This document shows, one piece after another, positions 7,388-16,239 of a DNA stretch of 46,831 nt. The stretch is from positions 20,361-67,191 of the forward strand of contig NZ_FUXI01000016.1 of assembly GCF_900167335.1 (NCBI RefSeq). The letters run 5' to 3'. The notes beneath the pieces are model-generated. The model did not search any database, was not told the origin of the DNA, and saw only the letters and a program-made list of their open reading frames with translations. The DNA comes from Pilibacter termitis. Lineage in GTDB: Bacteria > Bacillota > Bacilli > Lactobacillales > Streptococcaceae. The first letter of the stretch is position 1, and each line of letters opens with the position of its first letter. The translations under genes were made by a program, and so were the position numbers.

Positions 7388-9787
7388 TTACTTCATCGCC
7401 ACAATTCCCCAAATGTCTTCAGCATACCGTTTCACCGTATGATCACTTGAAAATCGTCCGCCGTTGGCTGTGTTGATTAAGCTCATTTTATTCCATTTTG
7501 CTTTATCTTGGTAGAGAAGATCAATTTTTTCTTGTGCCTCGATATAACTATGGAAGTCAGCTAGAGTGAAATATTCGTCATTGTACTTAATTAATGCATC
7601 AAATAATTCTTGCCCTTCGCGTACAATATTTGGAATGGTGCCGTCTACAAATGTATTCAACACACGCTTGAGCGTTAGGTCAGAATTGTAGACTTCATAG
7701 GCATTATAATTTTGTTCACGATAATATTGATAAACTCTGTCCTTATCCATTCCGAAAATCACTATATTTTCCTCACCTACGGCATCTTTAATTTCAATAT
7801 TTGCTCCGTCAAGTGTAGCAACAGTAATAGCTCCATTCAACATGAGTTTCATGTTGCTTGTACCACTTGCCTCTTTCGATGCAAGCGAAATTTGCTCAGA
7901 AACATCTGCTGCTGGTACGATTATTTCTGCAAGAGAAACATTATAGTTTGGTAAAAAGACAACTTTTAGCTTGTCTTGGATTTTTTTATCGTTGTTGATG
8001 AGGTTTGCGACCTCGTTGATTACTTTGATTACTGCTTTTGCATAGTAATAACTTGGAGCAGCCTTGGCACCAAAGATAAACACGCGAGGGGGGATTTCCA
8101 ACTCTGGATTTTGTTTCAAATCAAGATAGAGTTTCATGATGTGAAGCAATTTCAACTGTTGACGTTTGTAGGCGTGAAGTCGTTTGACTTGCACATCAAA
8201 AATAGCATTCGTTGAAACTTTTACACCTGTCGTCTTGAAAATGTAATCTGCAAGACGTTGTTTATTAAGTTTTTTCGCCTGTGCAAGTTTTTCCTGCACG
8301 TTTTTATCGTCCTTATACGCCATTAATAACTCTATTTTTTCTGCATCACTTCGCCAAGATTCACCAATCGTTTCGTCTAGCACTTGACTTAATGGTTCAT
8401 TGGAAATTTGCGACCAACGACGTAGAGCGATTCCGTTTGTTTTGTTATTAAATCTTTCTGGATAAAGCACGTAGAAATCATGCAAAACCACGTCTTTAAG
8501 CAAATCTGAATGAATTTTTGCCACACCATTCGTTGAATGTGAACCAATAATCGCAAGGTGTGCCATGTGGACTTGACCGTCACGAAGGATGCGTGTTCGC
8601 TCAACCAAATCACCGTCAAATTTCGTTGACATTTCCGTTACAAAACGGTGGTCAATTTCCTCAATAATCTGGTAAACACGTGGAATGAGTTGTTTTACCA
8701 TGTCTACTGGCCATTTTTCGAGTGCCTCGCTCATAATCGTGTGGTTGGTGTAGCTCATTGTGCGAACTGTCGCAAGCCATGCTTGAGACCATTCCATTCC
8801 TTCTTCGTCGACCAAAATACGCATAAACTCTGCAACCGCAAGGGAAGGATGTGTGTCATTGATATGCACGGCAATTTTTTCATGAATTGTTTCAATCGGC
8901 AAATTCAATTTCTTAAATCGTTTAACAATCGTCTGAAGTCCTGCTGAGGTGAAGAAATACTCTTGAATTAAACGTAATCTTCGTCCTTCGTAGGTAGAAT
9001 CATCTGGGTAGAGAACACCTGTAATATCTTGGATTTGACGACGTTCATTGATTGAATAATATTTGCGTTCTTCACTTTCTGGAATTTCAATATCCCACAA
9101 ACGAAGATTGTTTACTTGTTCGTTACGGAAACCAACCATTGCTGTATCATACGGCACCGCACGAAGAATCCGTGGATTTTCATAAACAGGAATAAGTCTA
9201 CCTGTCTGCTTGTCCTCTTTCAACCAAACATGACCTTCAAAACAAACATCTACTTTCTCATGGTCTTTGCGTACTTCCCAAATGTTTCCTGTCGTAAGCC
9301 ACGCATCCGGCAATTCTACTTGATAGCCGTCAATAAATTCTTGTTTGAACAAACCATATTTATAGCGAATCCCGTTGCCAAACCCGGGAAGTCCTGTGGA
9401 AGCCAGCGAGTCCATGAAACAACTTGCCAAACGTCCAAGTCCTCCATTTCCAAGTGCCATATCCTTTTCTGCCTCAGCAATCTGCTCAAAATCAAGCCCC
9501 AATTCTTCTAAACCGTCACGTACAAGGTCTAAAATACCAAGATTTAGCAAATTACTTTTTAACATTTTCCCCGGCAAAAATTCAATAGAGAAGTAAAAAG
9601 CAATTTTTTGCTGATTTCTCTGTTGTTCCAGTCTATCCTCTCGCCAATCACCCGAAATATACGTTTTAATAAGAGAGCCGAGTGATTGGAAAAGCTCTAC
9701 ACTGTTTGCATCGCACGTTTCAATCGAAAATTTATGGTGCAAACGGTCTTTAAAATCTTTCTGAAATTGTTCTTTTGTTAGTTTCAT
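7388..9787 (-). CDS. glgP: Glycogen/maltodextrin phosphorylase
   Basis: 799 residues, GT35 family. It releases glucose-1-phosphate from the non-reducing ends of alpha-1,4-glucan using pyridoxal phosphate. The PLP motif EASGTSNMKLMLNG contains the Schiff-base lysine K647; the N-terminal FYFSIEFLPGKMLKSNLLNLGI and NGGLGRLASCFMDS blocks are intact. It is the last gene of the glg set; ATG at 9787 with AGGAGA upstream. It is probably co-transcribed with glgA 61 bp upstream. Confidence 0.96.
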   Translation of the reverse strand: MKLTKEQFQKDFKDRLHHKFSIETCDANSVELFQSLGSLIKTYISGDWREDRLEQQRNQQKIAFYFSIEFLPGKMLKSNLLNLGILDLVRDGLEELGLDFEQIAEAEKDMALGNGGLGRLASCFMDSLASTGLPGFGNGIRYKYGLFKQEFIDGYQVELPDAWLTTGNIWEVRKDHEKVDVCFEGHVWLKEDKQTGRLIPVYENPRILRAVPYDTAMVGFRNEQVNNLRLWDIEIPESEERKYYSINERRQIQDITGVLYPDDSTYEGRRLRLIQEYFFTSAGLQTIVKRFKKLNLPIETIHEKIAVHINDTHPSLAVAEFMRILVDEEGMEWSQAWLATVRTMSYTNHTIMSEALEKWPVDMVKQLIPRVYQIIEEIDHRFVTEMSTKFDGDLVERTRILRDGQVHMAHLAIIGSHSTNGVAKIHSDLLKDVVLHDFYVLYPERFNNKTNGIALRRWSQISNEPLSQVLDETIGESWRSDAEKIELLMAYKDDKNVQEKLAQAKKLNKQRLADYIFKTTGVKVSTNAIFDVQVKRLHAYKRQQLKLLHIMKLYLDLKQNPELEIPPRVFIFGAKAAPSYYYAKAVIKVINEVANLINNDKKIQDKLKVVFLPNYNVSLAEIIVPAADVSEQISLASKEASGTSNMKLMLNGAITVATLDGANIEIKDAVGEENIVIFGMDKDRVYQYYREQNYNAYEVYNSDLTLKRVLNTFVDGTIPNIVREGQELFDALIKYNDEYFTLADFHSYIEAQEKIDLLYQDKAKWNKMSLINTANGGRFSSDHTVKRYAEDIWGIVAMK

Positions 9788-9847
9788 TGGTTTCTCCTAA
9801 GTTCTCGTTATTCTTTTATTCACACAACCACTATGAGTAATGCGTTT

Positions 9848-11281
9848 TTAGCCCAAAAGTCCTCTATACAACTCAAGGTATTGTTCGCTTTGAGTATCCC
9901 ATGAAAAGTCACTGGTCATGGCATTTTTCTGCAATTTTGCCCAAGCGGTTTTCTGCTTAGCAAATACTTCAATCGCTTGCTCAATTGTCTCACGTAAGAC
10001 GAAACCTTGAAATTCTTGGAAACCAAAACCCGTGCCTTCATTCGTCATTTTGTTGAATGGTATCACGCTATCTTTTAAACCACCAATTTCATGAACAATA
10101 GGGAGTGTACCGTAACGCATTGCCATCATTTGCGAAAGCCCGCATGGTTCAAATGCACTTGGCATAAGGAAAAGATCAGCTCCTGCATAAAACATTTGAG
10201 CCATTTTAACATTGAATGAAATGCTGACCGAAATTTTTTCTGGATACCGTTGGGCAAAGTAACGGAAACCTTCTTCAAATTTCGTATCCCCTGTTCCTAA
10301 GAGCACTAATTGAACGTCTTGCTGTAAGAGTGAGTGCAACTCTTGTAAAACTAAATGAAACCCTTTTTGATAAGTCAAACGTGAAACCATGGCGATAAGT
10401 GGAACATTTTTTTTGACTGGCAAGCCCATCATTTTTTGAACTTCTGCTTTATTTTTTGCTTTTCCACTCAAATCATTCGCTGAAAAATGATGTTCAATCA
10501 TCGGATCAGCTTCTGGATTGTTAGAATCATAATCAATTCCATTTAAAATACCGCTTAGTTTTCCATTTTCCATGCGTAACACTTGATCTAATCCACTACC
10601 AAATTCTGCCGTTTGAATTTCATTCGCATAGCTTGGCGATACTGTATTAACTCTATCAGCATAGAGAATGCCCGCCTTTAGCATATTGAGGTTATTGTCC
10701 CAAACAACCGTTCCATCATCATAACGTTCAGCCCCCATACCATAAAGTTCCCAGAGAATTGATTTGTTATACATTCCTTGAAACTCTATATTGTGAATGG
10801 TAAGAACGGTGCGAATGTTGTTAAACGCTTGAATCCAACGATATTTTTCCTTTAGGAGAAAAGGGATAAAGGCAGTATGATAATCGTTCACATGGATTAA
10901 ATCTGGAATAAAATGCACTTTTTCCATCATTTCAATGATTGCCATTTGGAAAAATGCAAAGCGTTCGCCGTCATCATAATAGCCGTATAATCCGTCACGA
11001 TCAAAATAATACATATTGTCAATAAAATAATAATGCACACCGTTAAGTTTTAACTCTTTGACACCGCAATATTGTCTGCGATAGCCAACATAAACATCAA
11101 AGTGAAACAAATCAACGAGCTGATTTTTGTATTCTTCTTTCATTTTTGACCAAAGTGGCAATACGACACGCACGTCTTCGCCTTTTCGCACCAACTCTTT
11201 TGGTAAAGCACCTGCAACATCACCAAGACCTCCCGTCTTGAAAAATGGTGCAGCCTCACTTGCAGCAAATAAAATTCTCAT
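9848..11281 (-). CDS. glgA: Glycogen synthase (ADP-glucose starch/glycogen synthase)
   Basis: 477 residues, GT5 family. It transfers glucose from ADP-glucose to the growing alpha-1,4-glucan. The N-terminal ADP-glucose-binding KTGGLGDV is at residues 15-22, and the C-terminal [23 protein letters not shown] contains the conserved glutamate of retaining GT-B synthases. Start ATG at 11281 with AAGGAGG. A small hairpin lies between it and glgD upstream. Confidence 0.97.
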   Translation of the reverse strand: MRILFAASEAAPFFKTGGLGDVAGALPKELVRKGEDVRVVLPLWSKMKEEYKNQLVDLFHFDVYVGYRRQYCGVKELKLNGVHYYFIDNMYYFDRDGLYGYYDDGERFAFFQMAIIEMMEKVHFIPDLIHVNDYHTAFIPFLLKEKYRWIQAFNNIRTVLTIHNIEFQGMYNKSILWELYGMGAERYDDGTVVWDNNLNMLKAGILYADRVNTVSPSYANEIQTAEFGSGLDQVLRMENGKLSGILNGIDYDSNNPEADPMIEHHFSANDLSGKAKNKAEVQKMMGLPVKKNVPLIAMVSRLTYQKGFHLVLQELHSLLQQDVQLVLLGTGDTKFEEGFRYFAQRYPEKISVSISFNVKMAQMFYAGADLFLMPSAFEPCGLSQMMAMRYGTLPIVHEIGGLKDSVIPFNKMTNEGTGFGFQEFQGFVLRETIEQAIEVFAKQKTAWAKLQKNAMTSDFSWDTQSEQYLELYRGLLG

Positions 11282-11356
11282 CTCTGGTTTTCCTCCTTTA
11301 TTTCCTCATATTCATATGCTTATTTTACCATTTTACCTTATACTATCTCAAATAAA

Positions 11357-11374
11357 GGGTGGTAAGCACCACCC
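11357..11374 (-). terminator. Intercistronic hairpin glgD-glgA (weak terminator or processing site)
   Basis: GGGTGGT (11357-11363) and ACCACCC (11368-11374) around a 4-nt loop. On the minus strand it is followed by TTTATTTGAG, a weak U-rich tail. It could attenuate transcription into glgA-glgP or stabilise the upstream message. Confidence 0.5.
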
Positions 11375-11410
11375 TAAATTCTTCGATTTGTTCGGAATTT
11401 TCACCTGATT

Positions 11411-12568
11411 TTATTCTACAATCAGTGAATCTACAAGAGCAGAAACCACTGTACCTTTTGTGATCACGACTGGTTTTTCATTTGTTCCTCTAACAACGGC
11501 ACCTGATTCGATGATGACATTTTTGTCAATAATCGCATTTTCCACTATTGCATTTTCTTCAATTTTCACGCTTGGCATCAAGATACTGTTGGAAACTTTC
11601 GCTCCTTTTTTCACTCGGATATTCCGTGATAAAACAGAATTTTCCACGTCACCTTCAATGATTGAACCAGATCCAGATTGTGAATTTTTCACGTTCGAGC
11701 TACTTGCGTAATACGTTGGTGCTTCATTTTTCACTTTTGTATAGACTTTATTGCTTGAGAAGAATAAAGCGTTAAATGTTGCAGGGTCCAATAAATCCAT
11801 GTTGGCATTGTAATAAGAAGAAACATCAAAAATATTGGAGACATAGCCTGTATATTCATAGGCAAGTGTTTCTTCCGTTTGCAATTTTTCCGCCAGCCAA
11901 CTTTGCAAAGTCGGTGGCAAATTGGTTTTGTAAGCCTCACGAAGTGAAGAAATTAACCATTGTGTATCAATGATATAAATTCCCATGTTCAAGTTCACAC
12001 GCTCAGAGGTATCTATATCACGCTTAAAATTGTGAGCATTTTTGACATGGTTACTTTCATCAAGTTCTAAGACGATATTACTTCCGTTCAAATCCGCTGG
12101 GGCAAATTTTTTGTACGCTACGGTCAAATTTTTTCCGTTATTTTTATGCACTTGCAAAATTTGACGTAAGTCTACGTTTGCCAAAATATTGCTTGACATG
12201 AAAACCGTTTGGTCTGATTTTGATTTGACAAGATAGTCAATCATTGCAGCATAGTAGTTTTCACCTTTGCATTGCATTTCTTCTAGTTCTTCATAAAAGC
12301 CTAAGAAATAACGATTTAAAAGGGTATCTAGTCCCCACTCTTTTCCGCTACCGATATGGTCGAAAACAGAACGCATTTCATTATGCTTGAATACAGCATA
12401 AACACTTCTAATTCCTGCGTTGGCAACAGCAGAAAGTTGAAAGTCAATTAAGCGATATTTCCCACCAAATGGTAGAGTCGCAAGCGGACGATTTTCAACG
12501 AGACCGCCCAGACCATTTTTATAATCTGTAATATTCCCAACGATTGCACATACTTTATTACTCTTCAT
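11411..12568 (-). CDS. glgD: GlgD, non-catalytic partner of ADP-glucose pyrophosphorylase
   Basis: 385 residues, starting [12 protein letters not shown]. It is homologous to GlgC but lacks the nucleotide-binding GGQGTRL loop and the catalytic GDH motif; the equivalent positions read [11 protein letters not shown] and SSNILANVD. GlgD subunits in Bacilli pair with GlgC and raise its activity. The C-terminal left-handed beta-helix hexapeptides ([24 protein letters not shown]) are clear. ATG at 12568 is preferred to an in-frame TTG at 12583, because that TTG overlaps the SD GGAG. It overlaps glgC by 11 bp. Confidence 0.93.
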   Translation of the reverse strand: MKSNKVCAIVGNITDYKNGLGGLVENRPLATLPFGGKYRLIDFQLSAVANAGIRSVYAVFKHNEMRSVFDHIGSGKEWGLDTLLNRYFLGFYEELEEMQCKGENYYAAMIDYLVKSKSDQTVFMSSNILANVDLRQILQVHKNNGKNLTVAYKKFAPADLNGSNIVLELDESNHVKNAHNFKRDIDTSERVNLNMGIYIIDTQWLISSLREAYKTNLPPTLQSWLAEKLQTEETLAYEYTGYVSNIFDVSSYYNANMDLLDPATFNALFFSSNKVYTKVKNEAPTYYASSSNVKNSQSGSGSIIEGDVENSVLSRNIRVKKGAKVSNSILMPSVKIEENAIVENAIIDKNVIIESGAVVRGTNEKPVVITKGTVVSALVDSLIVE

Positions 12569-13700
12569 TACGTTCTTCTCCAATCACTTCAGAATATCCG
12601 ACAACTTGAATTTCTTCTGTTCCGTCAATTACCGCGTTGTCACCGATAACCGCATCTTCTCCAATAATCGCACGTTTAATCACGACATTTTTTCCGATTT
12701 TTGCACCTGTCATAACAAATGAATCTTCTACAACACTTCCTTCTTTGACTTGCACGTTGGTCGAAAGAATCGAATGGTTAACCTCACCTGCAACGAAACA
12801 GCCGTCCACCACAAGAGAATCGCACACACTGGCTTCTTCTGTAATAAAGTTGGGTGGTGATATTAAATTACGAGAAAATGTTCGCCAATTTCTATCACGA
12901 ATTTCTAGCTCGTTGTCAAGGTTGATAAATTCCATATTTGCCTCCCAGAGAGAGTCAATCGTTCCAACGTCTTTCCAATAACCATTAAAGCGATAAGAAT
13001 AAACATTTTCACCCGCCTCAAGATAGGCTGGAATGACATTGTTTCCAAAGTCGCTCATATCAACATCTTTTGAGTCTGCATTCACGAGCAATTCACGTAA
13101 TCTTTTCCAGTTGAAAATATAAATTCCCATTGAAGCATTGTTGGATTTCGGCATTTTTGGTTTTTCTTCAAACTCAATAATGCGACCATTTTCGTCTGTA
13201 TTCATGATACCAAAGCGACTTGCCTCCTCCATTGGTACAGGAATAACCGCCACTGAAAGCGAAGCGTGATTTTCAATGTGATTTTGGAGCATTTCATCAT
13301 AATCCATTTGATAAATGTGATCTCCTGAAAGGATTAACACGTGTTCTGGGTTAATGCTGTCAATGTAATCAATATTTTGGTAAATTGCGTGTGCTGTTCC
13401 TTCAAACCATTTGTTTCCTTCTTTTGCCGAATACGGCTGAAGAATCGTAACGCCTGTGTCTATACCGTCAAGACCCCAGCTTGAGCCATTTCCAATATGT
13501 GCATTAAGTGCGAGTGGCTCGTATTGTGTAACGACTCCAACGTTTCGGATTCCTGAGTTTGCACAATTTGAAAGTGCAAAATCAATAATGCGGTAGCGTC
13601 CGCCGAATTGTACCGCAGGTTTTGCAATGGATTTCGTCAGCTTTCCTAGCCTCGTTCCTTGCCCACCTGCTAAAATCATTGCTAACATATCTGTTTTCAT
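12558..13700 (-). CDS. glgC: Glucose-1-phosphate adenylyltransferase (ADP-glucose pyrophosphorylase)
   Basis: 380 residues from the ATG at 13700. It makes ADP-glucose from glucose-1-phosphate and ATP, the committed step of glycogen synthesis. Nucleotide loop [13 protein letters not shown], the catalytic-metal motif [10 protein letters not shown] and the sugar-phosphate loop EFEEKP are present; SGDHIY is followed by Q rather than the more common K. The C-terminal beta-helix matches the family. It is probably in a complex with GlgD, whose gene overlaps its end. The initiation region is unusual (separate entry). Confidence 0.95.
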   Translation of the reverse strand: MKTDMLAMILAGGQGTRLGKLTKSIAKPAVQFGGRYRIIDFALSNCANSGIRNVGVVTQYEPLALNAHIGNGSSWGLDGIDTGVTILQPYSAKEGNKWFEGTAHAIYQNIDYIDSINPEHVLILSGDHIYQMDYDEMLQNHIENHASLSVAVIPVPMEEASRFGIMNTDENGRIIEFEEKPKMPKSNNASMGIYIFNWKRLRELLVNADSKDVDMSDFGNNVIPAYLEAGENVYSYRFNGYWKDVGTIDSLWEANMEFINLDNELEIRDRNWRTFSRNLISPPNFITEEASVCDSLVVDGCFVAGEVNHSILSTNVQVKEGSVVEDSFVMTGAKIGKNVVIKRAIIGEDAVIGDNAVIDGTEEIQVVGYSEVIGEERNEE

Positions 13701-13728
13701 CTGATTGGCGAAAAACGCCAACCCTCCC
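13701..13728 (-). promoter_or_regulatory. glgC initiation region: SD separated from ATG by a hairpin
   Basis: In sense direction AAGGGAGGG is followed by the hairpin TTGGCG-TTTTT-CGCCAA, then TCAG and the ATG. The linear SD-ATG distance is about 21 nt, too long; with the 17-nt hairpin folded it becomes about 4-5 nt, near optimal. The alternative in-frame TTG at 13721 touches the SD and is an unlikely start. Confidence 0.6.
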
Positions 13729-13741
13729 TTCTATATAAGAC

Positions 13742-13770
13742 CTCGATTGAATGAAGTTTTTCCAATCGAG
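13742..13770 (-). other. Hairpin in the glgB-glgC intergenic region
   Basis: Arms CTCGATTG (13742-13749) and CAATCGAG (13763-13770) with a 13-nt loop. No U tract follows on the minus strand, so an RNA-processing or stabilising hairpin is more likely than a terminator. The 149-bp glgB-glgC gap has no other clear feature. Confidence 0.5.
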
Positions 13771-13849
13771 TTTATGGGTTTTCTAAAAACGAACAAACCG
13801 TCTTTAGATCTCACCTTATCTTTATAGCATCTCTGCTAATAAATTCTTT

Positions 13850-15841
13850 CTACTCAAATGTTTGTTCAAGACTACCCTTGAGAGTTTCAACATATTGATT
13901 TGCTTTTTCTCTATCTTGTTTCATTTCTAGAACTTCTTCTGGTGGTTCGAGAAAAATTTTTTTCGGTCGAATGAGAATCGCCCCGAAAGCTGGTAGAGAA
14001 AGATGTAACTGAAACGGTAGCTCTTGAAATTCCCACGGAAGTGTGTGTAAATTTTCATTTCCACTCGTCCACGAGCCACCAAATTCTTTCATTTCTGAAT
14101 TAAGGATTTCCTCATATTCTCCCCAATGTGTCACACCAATATGAAATTCAGGGTGTTCTACTGGGGTCATATTTAAAATAACTAAAATAAAATCATCTGG
14201 CTTTTTGCCTTTTCGGATAAAGCTCAAAATGGATTGGTCACGGTTGTGATTGTCTACCATATCAAATCCGTCTAACGTGCCGTCTAATTCCCAAAGTGCA
14301 GGCGATTGAAGATAAAGTTGATTGAGCTGTTTGGTAAATTCTTGTAGCTCATTTGACTTTTTCTCCGTTAACGCCGACCAGTTCAAGCAATCTTCTTGCG
14401 GAATACTGGCAAATTCGACACCTGCCTCTTGCAAATTTTTGGCTGGATAGGCTTTATGAAAAACGAGGAAATTGCGGATTTGTGAAAATTTTTTCCAATC
14501 TTCCCTGCCCCAAATCGCCGTTGCGAGAGTTTTCCTCTCACCTTTTTCCTCGAAAACATTCATCAAAGGATTGACAAAACTCTCGTCATACATTTCTTCA
14601 AACAGTTCAACAAGTAAATTGAAATGATATTTTCGATAAATCGGGTCAATTTGGTAAAATTTCAAGAGATTTCTCGACCACTTTTGATTGATTTTTCCTG
14701 TAAAACCAAGTCCACCATGACTAAGAAGAGCGGTCGTTTTCATGCGAGCGGTAAGTTCGTCGCCAAACATTTCTACGTGTGGCGTGTGAAGTTTCAGCAT
14801 TTCATTGAGTTTGATTAGAAACTCCACTCCTTCAAAATTCTTTCTGCCTCCTTCATGATTGGGCGACCAAGGTCCTCCGTCCATATCTCGTGTAATCATT
14901 TTCGTCACAAACGGCAATCGCACACCGTCAAGATGAAACGTTTCTATCCAATACATCACACTGGAGAGAAGAAAACTTTGCACTGCACCTTTTCCTAAAT
15001 CAAAATTTTTCCGATTGTCCGAAAAAGCTCTCGCACGGTTTCTATCCAAGTATTCAAATTGAGGAGTGCCGTCATAGTAACTCAACGCACCACTTTCCAT
15101 TGAAAATTGGCTGATATTCATATCAACAAATACGCCAATCCCATTTAGATGACAACTTTCCACAAAATCTTGAAACTCTAAAATCGTTCCACTACTTTCC
15201 TCAAGTGCAAAAAATCCAAGCACACTCTCAGGCGATTCCGCTTGCTCATTGTATTCCATGAGCGACCGAAATAACACGTGTGTATAGTGCATTTCTTTCA
15301 AATAAGGAACAAGTTCTTCCTTTAACGTCTGAAACGTTGCATTCTTTCGCCATTCTTTGATGTTGAGATAGTAAATATTCATCGCTGAATGCCTTTTTTC
15401 CGCATATAAATTGAGGGATAAATAGTCCATATCCGTCCAATCTTTTTCTCGATTACAGCCAACAACACAAGCAAGACCGGGACTTTTCTCAAATCGAAGG
15501 GCGAAAGGGTCAATTTTCATCTCCTCTACACCGTTGACTTGACGAACTTTGAATTTGTAAAGTTCACCTTCTCTTGGCAAATCCGTCCAGACTTCCCAAA
15601 TACCAAATCCCTCTACACGTTGCATTGGAATTTCTTCTTCCCACCACTTTGTGAAATCACCTGCAAGATAGACTTGCTGAGCGTTCGGTGCCCACACTCG
15701 AAAAACGTAACCTTTTTTTCCATTTATTTGCTTTTCGTGATGAGCAAAGTATTTCCAACTATCGACACAATCTCCTTTGAAGAAATCAATCGCTCGTTGT
15801 CGTTCTTCATCTTCCAATGTTTCTATGTTATTTTTCTCCAT
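13850..15841 (-). CDS. glgB: GlgB-family protein lacking the catalytic residues (probable pseudo-branching enzyme)
   Basis: 663 residues. Fold: N-terminal CBM48 (YVFRVWAPNAQQVYLAGDFTKW, residues ~45-130), a GH13 barrel and the C-terminal beta domain of branching enzymes. Alignment with GlgB from memory of the family motifs shows the active site is gone. The nucleophile motif DGLRVDAV reads DGVRLPFV (nucleophile position = P310). AEEST reads GDELT (acid/base = D361). SHDEVVHGK reads MNVFEEKGE (His-Asp lost, N428/V429). The region-I histidine motif reads DMNISQF. The frame is intact over the full length with no stops, so it is not simple decay. ATG at 15841 is chosen for the SD GGAGGAGA. It is first gene of the glg unit. 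It may act as a glucan-binding or regulatory subunit; function unproven. Confidence 0.88.
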   Translation of the reverse strand: MEKNNIETLEDEERQRAIDFFKGDCVDSWKYFAHHEKQINGKKGYVFRVWAPNAQQVYLAGDFTKWWEEEIPMQRVEGFGIWEVWTDLPREGELYKFKVRQVNGVEEMKIDPFALRFEKSPGLACVVGCNREKDWTDMDYLSLNLYAEKRHSAMNIYYLNIKEWRKNATFQTLKEELVPYLKEMHYTHVLFRSLMEYNEQAESPESVLGFFALEESSGTILEFQDFVESCHLNGIGVFVDMNISQFSMESGALSYYDGTPQFEYLDRNRARAFSDNRKNFDLGKGAVQSFLLSSVMYWIETFHLDGVRLPFVTKMITRDMDGGPWSPNHEGGRKNFEGVEFLIKLNEMLKLHTPHVEMFGDELTARMKTTALLSHGGLGFTGKINQKWSRNLLKFYQIDPIYRKYHFNLLVELFEEMYDESFVNPLMNVFEEKGERKTLATAIWGREDWKKFSQIRNFLVFHKAYPAKNLQEAGVEFASIPQEDCLNWSALTEKKSNELQEFTKQLNQLYLQSPALWELDGTLDGFDMVDNHNRDQSILSFIRKGKKPDDFILVILNMTPVEHPEFHIGVTHWGEYEEILNSEMKEFGGSWTSGNENLHTLPWEFQELPFQLHLSLPAFGAILIRPKKIFLEPPEEVLEMKQDREKANQYVETLKGSLEQTFE

Positions 15842-15962
15842 TTCTCTCCTCCATTTCGTTTGATTTTTTAAATAAGGGTCTTTATGTTCTTTTTTAAAAT
15901 GAATACTCATAATAAACTTATGTAAATTCTTTCATAGAAACATTCAATATATTCTTATGTAC

Positions 15963-16001
15963 TGCTCTATATCTGACCCACTTTGATATATTTATGAGCA
16001 A
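15963..16001 (-). promoter_or_regulatory. Hairpin in the ~170-nt glg leader
   Basis: Within the leader the minus strand reads TGCTC...TATATC, an 11-nt loop AAAGTGGGTCA, then GATATA...GAGCA, giving an extended two-part stem. The rest of the leader is AT-rich. No match to a known riboswitch is recognised. Confidence 0.4.
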
Positions 16002-16021
16002 GTTATTAAAAATATACTTTT

Positions 16022-16050
16022 ATGATAACACATTATTAAATAGTTGTTAA
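16022..16050 (-). promoter_or_regulatory. glg operon promoter
   Basis: TTAACA (complement 16045-16050), 17-bp spacer, TATCAT (complement 16022-16027) on the minus strand; one mismatch to consensus in each hexamer. The predicted start near 16014 leaves about 170 nt of leader before glgB. Confidence 0.7.
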
Positions 16051-16163
16051 GACAAAAATACTCTTTTTTTTGAGAAATTTATTTTTTTTAAAGAAGTATG
16101 ATAACCACAAGCTATTACAAATGTTATACTTTATTTTTATCGTTTAGAGAAAAATGAAAAGAA

Positions 16164-16207
16164 AAAACACCTACGAGCTGTAAACGTTTCACAATCGTAG
16201 GTGTTTT
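16164..16207. terminator. Terminator downstream of alaS
   Basis: 13-bp arms AAAACACCTACGA (16164-16176) and TCGTAGGTGTTTT (16195-16207) with T runs on both strands. The loop contains TGTAAACGTTTCACA, which resembles a CcpA (cre) site but is one base too long for the consensus. Confidence 0.88.
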
Positions 16208-16239
16208 GTTATTTTTATAATGTTTTTTTCATCTAGTTT

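Noticed and set aside
13850-15841. glgB as a decaying pseudogene through frameshift
   Set aside because: The frame is open from a good SD to a normal C-terminus and all structural blocks align; only active-site residues are replaced, so I call it a pseudoenzyme instead.
16179-16193. CcpA cre site TGTAAACGTTTCACA
   Set aside because: It is one base longer than the consensus and lies within the loop of the alaS terminator; kept only as a weak suggestion in the glg leader finding.
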